Origin: JADHUC01 sp964617665
GTDB lineage: Bacteria; Planctomycetota; Planctomycetia; Pirellulales; Pirellulaceae
DNA length: 41,093 nucleotides
Assembly: GCA_964617665.1 (NCBI GenBank)
Contig: CAZUAH010000064.1
Span: 1 to 41,093, forward strand
Direction of reading: 5' to 3'
Shown here: positions 9,472 to 18,533 of the stretch, in pieces
Numbering within the stretch: the stretch's first letter is position 1
How the letters are laid out: each line of letters opens with the position of its first letter
The notes under the pieces: generated by a model
What the model saw: only the letters and a program-made list of their open reading frames with translations
Databases searched by the model: none
What the model was told of the DNA's origin: nothing
Made by a program: the position numbers and the translations under genes

Positions 9472-10329
9472 CTATCGCAGTTGCACAGCAGCGCGTGTTC
9501 CCATATCAAGGAACTTGACCAGGACAACCATATCGGCGTTGAACGCCATGCCCCTAGCGCCCGGTTGCAGTTGGATTCCTTCGGCCACGGCGTTGCGGTA
9601 AAACGGTTCTGGCAGGATGCTGGACATGTCGAACAGGACTCTTGCCAATTCATCGGGCAAGCCGTCGGGCACCGATGGGAACAGAGCCTGCTGGGCCTGA
9701 GTCATCGAAAGATGGCAATTGAACAGGAGTACATTGCCGTCATTCGTGGCCAGGTTTCTGATGGCCTCCGCATACGGTATCGGATCCCCATCTTGCGATT
9801 CGCCATCGGAGATGTGAATCACAATCGGCGGAAAGCTGTCCGGATGTTGCTGGATCCATTGGCTAAGAACCTGATATGCGTGGTACAGCACGTGGCACAT
9901 GGGCGTACTGCCTTCGGCCACCGGATCGATCCAAATTGGACTTTCGGACGGGAATTCGATCGTCTCTCCCGTTTCTTCGTCCTGGATTTGCTGTACGACG
10001 GAATCGATTCGCGCCGGACAGTTGCCGACGTCAGTGACCGATACCAACTGTTGGCCCGCAAGCGACCCTACCAACGCGGGCTGGATGATCGGGCTGGCCT
10101 GTTGATCGGTGCGATAGCCGATTACGCCCACGTCCATGTAGTCGCGAATGCCTTCATCGCCGGACGAGCGAATCGACATATTATACAGCCAGGAATTAAC
10201 CGCATTGGCCAGTTCGTCGCACTTGCGGCTCGCTGAACCGCCCAACGGCTCAACCATGGAATAGGATTGGTCCAACAGGAACAGGACACACGCTTTGTTG
10301 TCTCGGCTGATTTCTCGTTGGTACGGCAA
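9472..10329 (-). CDS. TerY-like von Willebrand factor A domain protein
   Basis: 285 residues, essentially one vWA domain. The MIDAS metal site is complete: D20-Q-S22-Y-S24 in VLFLLDQSYSM, the Thr of EGSTPM, and the Asp of VIHISDGESQDGD. The GSTPM and ISDG phrases resemble TerY-type vWA proteins more than integrin-like ones. There is no signal peptide, so it should be cytoplasmic and act as a metal-dependent scaffold. It lies 147 nt downstream of the kinase gene on the same strand and is likely co-transcribed. In TerY-P triads the vWA protein, a PP2C and a kinase occur together; all three are within 7 kb here. Confidence 0.85.
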   Translation of the reverse strand: MPYQREISRDNKACVLFLLDQSYSMVEPLGGSASRKCDELANAVNSWLYNMSIRSSGDEGIRDYMDVGVIGYRTDQQASPIIQPALVGSLAGQQLVSVTDVGNCPARIDSVVQQIQDEETGETIEFPSESPIWIDPVAEGSTPMCHVLYHAYQVLSQWIQQHPDSFPPIVIHISDGESQDGDPIPYAEAIRNLATNDGNVLLFNCHLSMTQAQQALFPSVPDGLPDELARVLFDMSSILPEPFYRNAVAEGIQLQPGARGMAFNADMVVLVKFLDMGTRAAVQLR

Positions 10330-10476
10330 GTCTCACCCCCTCGCGGTCTTTGGTCACAGATGTGCGCCTTCTTGGTGGGCGCCCAGCCACGCAAGATGTG
10401 ATTATCGGCCGAAGCACGCAGATGGGCAAGTGAGGATAGGCATGCGGTTTCGAGTCAGAACGACCAATGGCTGAGG

Positions 10477-13392
10477 TTAGCTCTCAGATTCTGCCTCTGG
10501 CGCGTCCTCCGCGGCGGGCGACTGCTCCGTCCCTTCGGGCTGCTGGCCCTCCTCGTCTGCTTGTTCAGTTTCGCCCGTCTTCGCTTCCTCGTCTTCCGCA
10601 GATTCTGCTGCCTTTTCGGCCTTGCGGGACCGAAACAGTCCCCATCTTCGTTGTTTCTTGACTTCGACGGGTTGGATGCGCCCAACTCGAAATGGTTCGG
10701 TGAAGAACGTTTGGTAGCCGAGATCGATCACCGCCCAAACGTAAACATCGCTGCCATCCAATTCTGGGTTCTGCGGGATCTGATGACCGGTTGCCCCGTC
10801 CCAATCGTGGCGTTGGAGTGCAACCGAGTATTGGGCCTCGACGTCTTCGGGCAATGCGCTGGCTGGCGGCCGGATTTGGCAAATCACCATTCGGCAGTCA
10901 TTGCTGACGTTGGTTGCCGGCCAAGTCCACCTGATCGTCAAGTTCCCTTCCTCGTCACGCACCACGGCATCCTCGGGGTCCGCCGCCAAGCCAATGCGTG
11001 ACAGTGGCATAATTTCTGATTCGACCCATTGACTGACAACCGGCTGATGATGACGGAACTGAGTACAGATGTCGCGGACCAGACCGGCGTCGAACAATTC
11101 TGCAAAGGCCGGCCGATCGTTTTCCATCAGCGTGGTAACGATCGCCTGCCGACTGGCCGCAGTCGCTTTATGGACTTTGGCACGCAATTCCTTGATTCTA
11201 TCCGTCAGCTCCTGTGGCAACTCCTGGCCTTCCATGCACGGTTGGCCAAGCAGGCGATCGGCTTCGGCAAGATTCTCTGCCTCGACGGCGCTTTCGATCA
11301 TCTGTAGCGTTTCGCGACCAGCACGCACGCGATCGTAGACCCCCTGCCACTCGGACGCGTCATGACACCCGTCCAACACCGCCGGATCCCAAATCTCGAC
11401 GACGGCGCGTTCTCGTTCGGCATCGCCCGCGTCGTCTGGAATTGCCTGCAACTTCTGAATCAGCGGCACGCGTGCCTCGGCCAACTGGGCGCGTTGAGCG
11501 ATCTCGTTCGACGCCAGTACGCGGCCGCGCACTTCGCCCAGCTTCTCCCAGGCTTTGACGATATTAACCTCGGTACATGGCTCTTCCAACGCGCTCTTCA
11601 AATCGCGACAAACGTACAATCGTCGGCGCGCCTGCTGGGATCGCCGAGCGAGCCCTTCGTGATACGAGTTCGGCAGGTGTTTCATCACGCCGGCAATGAA
11701 TTTCTCGCTTTCAATCGTCCCCTTCTTCTCTACTTCGTGGACCTTCTTGACGTACTTGACTCGTTTCTGGGCAGCCAAATACTGCTGCACCAATGGGGAC
11801 GACCGGTCCATCGCCTGGAACGCCTCGGGGGAACCGCAGGCGACGATCTTCTTGTCATGCGAAAGCGACGGAGTCTTCGGAGCTTGAAGCAGCAACTCCT
11901 GCAGTTTTGTTATGCTCTGACGCTGAGCTAGGCTCTTTTCAACCTGCTCGCGGTACTGCTCGGCCGTGGGGTGTCCGCCCATTTCCTGCAACTGCTGCCA
12001 AGCCTCCAGTAAGGCCACGTTGTCGACCTGCGCCGAAGCCAGTAGATCGCGTATGCGGTCTACCGTCAACAACTTCTGAACATCCGCTTCGTACGTCTGG
12101 GTGCTGACGCGTCCGGCCAATACGTGTTGGTTGGCCACCCAAGTGGTCTTCAGCTTGTCCCACGCCTTTAACTGCTGAGCAGATTGCAGGATTCGGAGTA
12201 TGGGCCTCACTTCGCCAGCATGCTTTGCCTGTTCGGCCAGATGTTCAGCCGCCGGATAGTTGTGCAGTAGTCCAGTGGCGTACAGCATCTCGACCCGCTC
12301 TTCGTTGCCTTCGGCCAGGGCCTCCTCGACCGCCTTCTTGCACGAGACGCGCTGTTGGGCTTCCTGGACGAACGGCTGCAGTTCGGGCGCAATTTGTTCG
12401 CCCGGCCCCATGCGCTCGACCAACTGCACTACTTTGTCCCACTCCTGAGCACTCACCAGGCTCTCGACCGATTCGCACCACAGCAGCACTTCATCGACGG
12501 GCGGGATATCGTGTATGTCGTATCGGGCCAGTTGGAACAGGTAGTGGGCCAAGTCGCGCACTTGCTCGTCCGGCGAGTTCATCAAGTCGCGGTAGAGTGG
12601 CGACATGGCCGGATTCTCGAAATCCTGCGGACGGAACAAGATCCGGTCGTATTCCATCTGGTCAACGTACGTGATCCACAGGTGCGGAGCAGCGGCCAAC
12701 GCCCGCAAAGCGACATAGATGACCAGCGACGAAAAGTTGTCCAGCCCGGGAAACAGAACGGTGTCGGCATTACGCCCCGGGTGCTGGTAAGGAGGCAACC
12801 CGGTCTCCAGATTGCGGCGTCCGATCAGGGACGGCACGCACATGCAGTCATAATCCACCAGCTTGAAATGACCTTCCGGCGAGACCAAGACGTTTCCGTG
12901 CGACAGGTCGCCGTGTACGATCTGATGCTCGCTCAGTTCGCGGACCAAGTGCAGCCAAACATCGGCTGCGATCGTGAGCGCCTCGGCATAACCCTCGCGG
13001 CTGCGGTCTCGGGCCCATTCAAACAGAGTAATGCCCGGCACCCAGTCCATCGTCAGCAGCGGATACAGTTTGCCGTCTCCGGCCGACCGAATGCCGCGCT
13101 CGTCATAGTCGAAATTGACAATGCTGGATACGGCCCGCTGGTCCAAGTAATCGCTGACCGTCTGATAGTGCTCCAGCCGTTCGTCCTGACGACGATTGAA
13201 GACGCGGACGGCAAAGTCATTGCCATCAGGCCGGAATGCGCGATAAACGGTTGCGAAATTACCACTGCGAGCCTTGGGCTGGCCCAGATGATTCAATTCC
13301 ACGGTGCTCTGTTTCAGCTCAGGTGTCCGAAAGGCGACCTGAGGGTTCTGCACCATGCGGGCAAAATCAGAGATCAGCGGCCACGTTGACAT
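10477..13392 (-). CDS. Atypical Ser/Thr protein kinase with long helical tail
   Basis: 971 residues. Residues about 37-300 form a protein-kinase fold: a loop ARSGNFATVYRAF, strand FAVRVFNRR, catalytic loop VHGDLSHGNVLV (H160, D162, N167) and metal motif KLVDYDCM (D180-Y-D182). The usual strand-3 lysine position reads Arg (R63 in AVRVF), and HRD/DFG are replaced by HGD/DYD, so it is a divergent kinase. Residues about 300-800 are helical, charged repeats rich in Ala, Glu and Gln. Around 830-930 a beta-rich, fibronectin-III-like domain (NLTIRWTWPATNVSNDCRM) follows, then an acidic Glu/Ala-rich tail. No membrane segment is seen. The vWA gene is immediately downstream. It should phosphorylate partners of the triad; substrates are unknown. 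Confidence 0.85.
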   Translation of the reverse strand: MSTWPLISDFARMVQNPQVAFRTPELKQSTVELNHLGQPKARSGNFATVYRAFRPDGNDFAVRVFNRRQDERLEHYQTVSDYLDQRAVSSIVNFDYDERGIRSAGDGKLYPLLTMDWVPGITLFEWARDRSREGYAEALTIAADVWLHLVRELSEHQIVHGDLSHGNVLVSPEGHFKLVDYDCMCVPSLIGRRNLETGLPPYQHPGRNADTVLFPGLDNFSSLVIYVALRALAAAPHLWITYVDQMEYDRILFRPQDFENPAMSPLYRDLMNSPDEQVRDLAHYLFQLARYDIHDIPPVDEVLLWCESVESLVSAQEWDKVVQLVERMGPGEQIAPELQPFVQEAQQRVSCKKAVEEALAEGNEERVEMLYATGLLHNYPAAEHLAEQAKHAGEVRPILRILQSAQQLKAWDKLKTTWVANQHVLAGRVSTQTYEADVQKLLTVDRIRDLLASAQVDNVALLEAWQQLQEMGGHPTAEQYREQVEKSLAQRQSITKLQELLLQAPKTPSLSHDKKIVACGSPEAFQAMDRSSPLVQQYLAAQKRVKYVKKVHEVEKKGTIESEKFIAGVMKHLPNSYHEGLARRSQQARRRLYVCRDLKSALEEPCTEVNIVKAWEKLGEVRGRVLASNEIAQRAQLAEARVPLIQKLQAIPDDAGDAERERAVVEIWDPAVLDGCHDASEWQGVYDRVRAGRETLQMIESAVEAENLAEADRLLGQPCMEGQELPQELTDRIKELRAKVHKATAASRQAIVTTLMENDRPAFAELFDAGLVRDICTQFRHHQPVVSQWVESEIMPLSRIGLAADPEDAVVRDEEGNLTIRWTWPATNVSNDCRMVICQIRPPASALPEDVEAQYSVALQRHDWDGATGHQIPQNPELDGSDVYVWAVIDLGYQTFFTEPFRVGRIQPVEVKKQRRWGLFRSRKAEKAAESAEDEEAKTGETEQADEEGQQPEGTEQSPAAEDAPEAESES

Positions 13393-13528
13393 CAGAATCT
13401 AGCGGTCCAAGATCGGAGTGCAACAAAGGGGGGACGGTTCTTACGGAGCGGCATTGCGTCGCCGTCGTCGCGAGCCCTCTTGAGCCAAACTCGCAAACCA
13501 GCATATTCCATTATAGCCCCTGATTGCG

Positions 13529-14818
13529 TCAGCCGTCGAATTGGGAAAAGACTAATACGACGTTCTGCCCGCCGAAGCCAAAGGTATCGCTCATGGCGTG
13601 TCTGCACGAAATCTCGCGAGCGGCATTGGGCACGTAGTCCAAATCGCATTCGGGGTCAAAGTTCTCGTAGTTGATTGTCGGTGGCGCGAGGCCATCGCGA
13701 ATCGCCAGAAGGCATGCGACGGCCTCGATGGCACCGCAAGCGGTAGTCAGATGCCCAGTCATGCTCTTGGTACTGGACATGGGAACCTTGTAAGCACACT
13801 CGCCAAGCGCCTTCTTCACGGCAAGCGTCTCGGTCTTGTCATTGATAGCCGTACCGGAGCCATGAGCGTTTATGTAGTCGATGTCCTCGGGATTCACCTG
13901 GGCATCCTTCAACGCCAGCCCAATGACCTTCGCGGCGGAGCGTCCTTGAGGGTCCAAGTCGGTGATGCGATAGGCGTCATGGGTGACGCCCCAACCTGAT
14001 ACCTCTCCCCAGATTTCGGCACCACGTCGACGCGCCGCCTCCAACTCTTCCAGCACGAGCATCGCTCCACCTTCGCCGATCACGAACCCGTCCCGTTTGC
14101 GATCAAATGGCCGCGCGGCCTTTTCCGGCTCGTCATTGCGTGTGCTAAGCGTCGAAAGACGATGAAAACCAGTGACGCCGAACGGATGAATCATGCTGTG
14201 AGCGCCACCGGCCAGCATTACGTCCGCATCTCCGCGGCGGATGATTTCGGTCGATTCGCCGATGGCTTTGCTGCACGAAACGCAGGCGGCCGTGAAATTC
14301 GAATTCGGCCCCTGCGCGTCGAATAGCCCGGCAATACAACCTGCGGCAGCCCCAGGTTCCATTACGAGGTCTCCATCCGGAGCGTCCTGATAGACCAGGG
14401 CGGCTTCGTCGACGAACCGATCCATCTGAAGACGTTCGTCGACCAACGCGGAACCAGTCAACTGGCAGAACTTAGAGAATTCGGGGAAAATCTCCCCACA
14501 ACCGGTGATCACGCCGAAACGCTGCGGTTCGACTTGCCCGTCTTGCAGGCCCGCAGAGCGAACTGCTTCGGAGGCAGCGGCCACAGCGAACTGCGTCTGA
14601 CGAGGGTGTCTCTGCCATCGAAGCGGTTCGTCCTTCAATTTGGAGACGTCCCAATCAGGGACTTCTGCCGCAATACGGACGGGGAAGCCAGAGGCATCGA
14701 ACAGCGTAATGGGACCAACTCCCGAGTGGCCCTTCATGAGTCGGCGCGAGAATTCGTCGGCATCCACTCCAAGTGGAGTCACGCAGCCAACACCTGTAAT
14801 CACGACCCGCCGTCTCAT
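13529..14818 (-). CDS. Beta-ketoacyl-ACP synthase II-type condensing enzyme
   Basis: 429 residues, the usual FabF length. The frame could start at 14884, but MRRRVVITGVGCVTPLG at 14818 is the family start; only a weak GGTGG lies upstream. The Cys-His-His triad is present: C179 in NFTAACVSC, H319 in INAHGSGTAINDKTE and H356 in SSTKSMTGHLTTACGAIEA. It should condense malonyl-ACP with an acyl-ACP. The segment around the nucleophile (AACVSCSK instead of TACATG) is divergent, and a canonical fatty-acid operon (ACP, FabG, FabD) is not next to it. It sits between FHA and kinase genes, so it may be a paralogue for a special lipid rather than the housekeeping FabF. Confidence 0.9.
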   Translation of the reverse strand: MRRRVVITGVGCVTPLGVDADEFSRRLMKGHSGVGPITLFDASGFPVRIAAEVPDWDVSKLKDEPLRWQRHPRQTQFAVAAASEAVRSAGLQDGQVEPQRFGVITGCGEIFPEFSKFCQLTGSALVDERLQMDRFVDEAALVYQDAPDGDLVMEPGAAAGCIAGLFDAQGPNSNFTAACVSCSKAIGESTEIIRRGDADVMLAGGAHSMIHPFGVTGFHRLSTLSTRNDEPEKAARPFDRKRDGFVIGEGGAMLVLEELEAARRRGAEIWGEVSGWGVTHDAYRITDLDPQGRSAAKVIGLALKDAQVNPEDIDYINAHGSGTAINDKTETLAVKKALGECAYKVPMSSTKSMTGHLTTACGAIEAVACLLAIRDGLAPPTINYENFDPECDLDYVPNAAREISCRHAMSDTFGFGGQNVVLVFSQFDG

Positions 14819-15121
14819 ATAAAACCACCATCGGCGACACGAAGTGCGTGAGGAAACCCCACACGCCTTGTGCCAGCACCTCATCTCCGGCTGTAAATCT
14901 GTGCAGAATTGGGGACTGATACGTCAATATAGCGATCGGGGCGCGACTCGAACAGGAAGGAGCGTGCGCAGCGAACAAGGGTTGTATAGTGATTTAGGGC
15001 CGCTTTTTCAAGGAAGGGCAGCACAAATGGACTGTGCGATGTGCGCTGAAAGGGCTGGTAGGCAGCCGACGCGAGGGCGACGGGGCAAACGTGATTCACA
15101 TTCCCCGTGCAAGGGAATTAG
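14819..15121. other. Intergenic stretch between FHA and ketoacyl synthase genes
   Basis: 303 bases with several overlapping open frames on both strands but no recognisable protein. It would hold the leader of the ketoacyl synthase gene. I see no clear terminator or promoter. Confidence 0.4.
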
Positions 15122-15802
15122 TCACTCAATCGCGGGCGCGTCTGGGTCGCCTACCGATCGCAAATACTCGGCCAGGCGTGACTGTAAATCGACGAGACAG
15201 TGCCATTGTCGCGTATCCAGCGTAACCCGGTCCCCTTTCTTCTCCTCCTTGACCGAGGAAAGCAGATGGCGGAGACGGATATGCAGGTATTCGATCAATT
15301 CGGCCAACTGAGCCGCCTGTCCTGGGCTCAGCCGCTCCGGCAACTCGGGTGGTTCCAGGCAGAACAGGGCCTCTTGAAGGTCCTCGTTGTCTTTCCACGG
15401 TGCCTCGGAGTCGAGCGGCGGGACGGCCTCGCCAGCCTCTTTGCCTCGGCGGAACCAGCTGCTCTTGGTCTTGACATTTCGCAACTGGGCCAGCCGCTTG
15501 GCGATATCATCACGCGAGCCGACCACCAGCACCGAGCGTCCCACGTGGATCATGTCGCCGTCGCGCAGAATGCGAAGCTGAATGTCCTCGCCGTTCACTT
15601 TGGTGCCGTTTGTGCTCTCCAGATCTGTTAGCACCAAGCGGTCATGATCCTCCTGAATCTTGACGTGGAACCGGCTAACGCGCTCGTCGTTCAGTTGAAT
15701 CGTATTACCCTCTTCGCGTCCGATCGTGACTGGCGTCTCCAGAGTATCGAACACACGGCCTCGATCAGCGCCGTCCAGCACGCGCAGTGTAATCTGGGCC
15801 AT
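15122..15802 (-). CDS. FHA-domain phosphothreonine-binding protein
   Basis: 226 residues from the start MAQITLRVLDGADRGRVF at 15802; a longer frame to 15865 adds 21 residues that are not family-like. Residues about 1-100 form an FHA domain with the key pattern TIGREEGNTIQL, then RVSRFHVKI and DLESTNGTKVNG. The conserved Gly-Arg, Ser-x-x-His and Asn-Gly-Thr residues that contact phosphothreonine are visible. The remaining half is helical and charged, with LSPGQAAQLAELIEYLHIRLRHLLSSV resembling a coiled-coil pairing helix. It probably reads phosphorylated partners of the kinase encoded 2 kb downstream; that link is inferred from position only. Confidence 0.9.
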   Translation of the reverse strand: MAQITLRVLDGADRGRVFDTLETPVTIGREEGNTIQLNDERVSRFHVKIQEDHDRLVLTDLESTNGTKVNGEDIQLRILRDGDMIHVGRSVLVVGSRDDIAKRLAQLRNVKTKSSWFRRGKEAGEAVPPLDSEAPWKDNEDLQEALFCLEPPELPERLSPGQAAQLAELIEYLHIRLRHLLSSVKEEKKGDRVTLDTRQWHCLVDLQSRLAEYLRSVGDPDAPAIE

Positions 15803-15959
15803 GAGGGTCGCCCGGTTGGTGTTTCTGATCAGGAAAAGAAAACGGATTGGGCGCAATATGCGCACACAACATCATTTGCGCTTATAGCATCCCGAAGAAC
15901 CACGGGTCAAGACTCGGGTCGTGAAAACCTCAGAATCTTTGGACGCGGAATGGGGTTGG

Positions 15960-15988
15960 TTGCACGGTCACGCGAAATTCCGTATGTT
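15960..15988 (+). promoter_or_regulatory. Probable promoter of tRNA-Arg
   Basis: TTGCAC at 15960-15965 and TATGTT at 15983-15988 are 17 bp apart and end 12 bp before the mature 5' end of the tRNA. Both hexamers are only partial matches to sigma-70 consensus. Confidence 0.45.
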
Positions 15989-16000
15989 GCATTCGCTTTA

Positions 16001-16074
<74 letters not shown>

Positions 16075-16084
16075 CTTGACACGG

Positions 16085-16141
16085 CAAGGACTTACGACAA
16101 CGCTGGTCCTTGGGACAACGCTTCTGTCCGAGAAGTTGTCC
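16085..16141 (+). repeat. Inverted and direct repeats between attL and integrase, possible integrase arm sites
   Basis: Two hairpins follow the tRNA: 16085-16091 pairs with 16106-16112 (CAAGGAC arm, 7 bp), and 16113-16119 pairs with 16135-16141 (GGACAAC arm) with further inner pairing. The nonamer GACAACGCT also occurs directly repeated at 16096-16104 and 16114-16122, 18 bp apart. Tyrosine integrases bind short arm-type direct repeats beside the core site, so this is a candidate; the second hairpin could instead help end tRNA transcription. Confidence 0.4.
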
Positions 16142-16256
16142 GAAAACTCTGGCTGATAAAGATGCCCCCGGTCGGGTGCAGCCGACGCGGGGTCGTTAGC
16201 GAACCTTTCGGTCGCCTCTGGTTTGTTTCCATTGGTTCTAGACTGGAGGGTTCGTT

Positions 16257-17423
16257 ATGGCTCATTTCCCGAAGCCGTTCTTCAAGAAGGCACGTAGCCT
16301 TTGGTACGTCGAAATCAACCGCAAGCAAATCAATCTCGGTCCCGACCGGGATGAGGCGTTTCGGCAGTACCATCAGTTGATGCTCAACCCGCGCGAGCAA
16401 TCCGTTTCGGCCGACTCGCTGGCTGGCGTGGTTGACGCCTACCTGGAATGGGTGCAAAAGCACCGGGCGGCGGATACGTACGAGTGGTACCGCTACCGCT
16501 TGCAGCGACTCGTGACCAAATACCCGGAAATGCGGGGCAACACTCTGAGGCCCTATCACATCGAGCAGTGGGTGGACGACTACGATTTGGCCGTCACCTC
16601 GCAAAGAAATTACTACCGGAGCATCAAGACCTGCCTGCGATGGGCGGTCAAGCAGGGGTATCTGGAGAGAAACCCAATTGCCGCCCTGGAAGTCCCTGGG
16701 GCCGACCGGCGGGAAACATACGTGCCGCCGGACGAGTTTGAGAAGCTGTTGGAGTTCGTGACCAACGATGCATTTCGAGATCTGTTGGTGACGACGTATC
16801 AAACTGGTTGCCGACCGCAAGAATCGTTGAAGGTGACGGCCGAGTTCGTTGACTTGCAGAACGGCAGATGGACCTTTCCGCAAAATGAGTCGAAGGGGAA
16901 GAAAGCCCCTCGTGTCATTTACTTGACGGAAGACGCGCTGGGGATTACGCGACGACTGGTTCTGAAGTACCCGAACGGCCCGTTGTTCCGAAACAGCCGC
17001 GGCAAACCGTGGACGACGGAAGCCGTCAACTGTTTCTTCGATCGGATTCGGACGAAAATGGGGCGCGAGTTGGCGATGGCCGCCGGGGATCTGGTAACCG
17101 ACGAAGAAATCGATGCGTTCATTCCAAAGCTCTGTCCGACTAGAACGCTGAAAGGCGTAAAACGAGAGAAGAGCGAACGAAAGCTCCGATCGGAAGCGAT
17201 ACGGAAGCTCACCGACAGGAAGGCACGGCGACTCGCATCGCGATACTCGTTGTACGCAATGCGGCATTCCTGGGCGACCAATGCGTTGAAATGTGGCGTC
17301 GACTCGCTGACCGTGGCCATTTTGATGGGACATTAGGATCCGTCGATGTTGGCTCGTGTCTATCAGCATTTGTCGCATAGCCCAGATCACATGCGGGAAC
17401 AAGCGCGACGGGCGGCTGGGTAA
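16257..17423 (+). pseudogene. Tyrosine recombinase/integrase interrupted by an amber codon before the catalytic Tyr
   Basis: The open part (16257-17336) gives 359 residues: an N-terminal SAM-like core-binding domain (about 50-140, AYLEWVQKHRAADTYEWYRY) and a catalytic domain with the first Arg in QTGCRPQES (R186), YAMRHSWATNAL (Y333-x-x-R336, Tyr in place of the usual first His) and the ILMGH box (H359). The next codon is TAG (17334-17336). In the same frame the protein would go on DPSMLARVYQHLSHS to a TAA at 17421-17423, and Y369 of VYQHL is the expected nucleophile. The truncated product therefore lacks the catalytic tyrosine. The stop replaces the residue between GH and D that is usually Ser or similar, so one base change explains it. 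Readthrough or a sequencing error is possible. Confidence 0.9.
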
Positions 17424-17574
17424 CTAAAGGTGGATGCGTTTTAGACGCGGTCGCATCTTTCTGGTCGGTGGAGCGTTCTTCTCAATCCGGCAAGAGTCGA
17501 GATAGTTCTCGATGTCTTCCGGGCCGAAGGCGCGAAGGAGAGGACCGTTCGAGCCGATGCAAGCCGTGACAGCC

Positions 17575-18021
17575 GGTTTCAGTGTGGATCAGTCAGTGTT
17601 TCTTCCCGCGGGCGACAGCCACGGCATCGAACGTTTGGTTCGCTATATGATTCGCTGCTCCTTCAGTCTGTCTCGGCTGACCAAGGTAACGGAAACCGGC
17701 CAGGTCGTCTACAAGGCCGAGGAGTCATCTTGCCACGCGTTCCCCGAGCCTCATCAAGACGCGCTGGAAGCCGGCGCGAAGCGTAATCTCCAGATCTTCG
17801 AGCCACTGGACTTCTTGGCCGAGTTCGCGCAGCACATTCCGCCCAAGGGCGCGCATCTGATCCGGTATTATGGCTACTACTCGAACAAGGCGCGAGGCAT
17901 GCGCAAGAAAGCGGAAGCGAAAGAATCGGCCGAGGCAACCAGCGGGGACGACGCTTCCGGTGCTGCACCGGCCCGCTGTAACGAGACCTGGGCCATGCTG
18001 ATCAAGCGGGTGTACGAAGTG
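17575..18021 (+). pseudogene. IS91-type (Y2) transposase remnant, C-terminal part only
   Basis: The frame gives GFSVDQSVFLPAGDSHGIERLV, then RYMIRCSFSLSRL and later HIPPKGAHLIRYYGYYSNK and a final ETWAMLIKRVYEV. These are typical of the region after the HUH/Y2 catalytic domain in IS91-type transposases of planctomycetes and proteobacteria. The N-terminal zinc finger and Y2 catalytic domain are absent, and the match stops abruptly at VYEV, before the usual second Cys cluster. The open frame (17512-18108) runs on into unrelated sequence. It is a double-truncated, inactive fragment and evidence of past insertion next to the integrase. Confidence 0.8.
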
Positions 18022-18087
18022 GCAGCTTTTGTTTTCGGAGCTTGGCGCGTTTCACGCACCCTACGGCGCGCAGCAAAGTGGCACCCA

Positions 18088-18099
18088 TTTTGCGCAAAA
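18088..18099. promoter_or_regulatory. Palindrome TTTTGCGCAAAA, third copy of the XylR-type operator core
   Basis: A perfect 12-bp palindrome inside CCCATTTTGCGCAAAACG. The core CCATTTTGCGC also appears, on the other strand, in the tandem sites at 18534-18566. It lies between the IS91 remnant and the broken regulator, so it may be a displaced operator. Confidence 0.3.
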
Positions 18100-18157
18100 C
18101 GTCCTTGAACGGGCCTGTTGCGGCGGCCTATCATCGAGAATAGGATACTAAACTAGC

Positions 18158-18407
18158 AGGTTGCCGCCACGGCCGGTACGCCCGCTTTCTGAATCGTCCG
18201 CGCCGCTTCCGGTGAGGAGATGCGGGCGATCACGCCGTCTCCGCCCCACCGCTGCGCACGCGGCAATTGCTACTCGAAGTGCCCCGGCGACACCACGAAC
18301 GACCAGGGGCCGTGCGACGGGGCGTACCGCACGATCCCGCGGAGCAACTGGCGACTGTATTCGCGGGACGTCTCCAGCAACAAGGCGACTTCTGGGATCG
18401 GCGACAT
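18158..18407 (-). pseudogene. XylR-type (AraC family, sugar-binding) regulator, N-terminal fragment with amber codon
   Basis: From ATG at 18407 (GGAGAG upstream) the frame reads MSPIPEVALLLETSREYSRQ then LLRGIVRYAPSHGPWSF and PGHFE, the start of the periplasmic-binding-like sensor domain of XylR-type AraC regulators. A TAG at 18270-18272 interrupts it. After the stop the frame continues with QLPRAQRWGGDGVIARISSP and EAARTIQKAGVPAVAA, which also fits the family, then homology ends near 18158. The remaining sensor and the AraC DNA-binding domain (normally about 300 more residues) are missing. The regulator is divergent from the URO-D operon it probably once controlled. Confidence 0.82.
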
Positions 18408-18533
18408 GGTACTCTCCAAGCTTGATTCTGCCTGTCGCAAACAGGGATGTCTAGCAGCAGCAATTTGGCCCCGAGAAACCAGAGTCGGCCAAAACTGTTG
18501 AAACCACAGTATTTGCAGATCTTCCGCCATGCC

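Noticed and set aside
9388..10236. 282-residue plus-strand frame
   Set aside because: Antisense of the vWA gene, which has a complete MIDAS motif on the other strand.
12355..13389. 344-residue plus-strand frame
   Set aside because: Antisense of the kinase domain; no motif of its own.
16257..18407. Idea that TAG is recoded as an amino acid, since both the integrase and the XylR fragment have in-frame TAG
   Set aside because: TAG is used as a normal stop by nearby intact genes (radical SAM gene, exporter), and the XylR fragment is also truncated, so ordinary decay is simpler.
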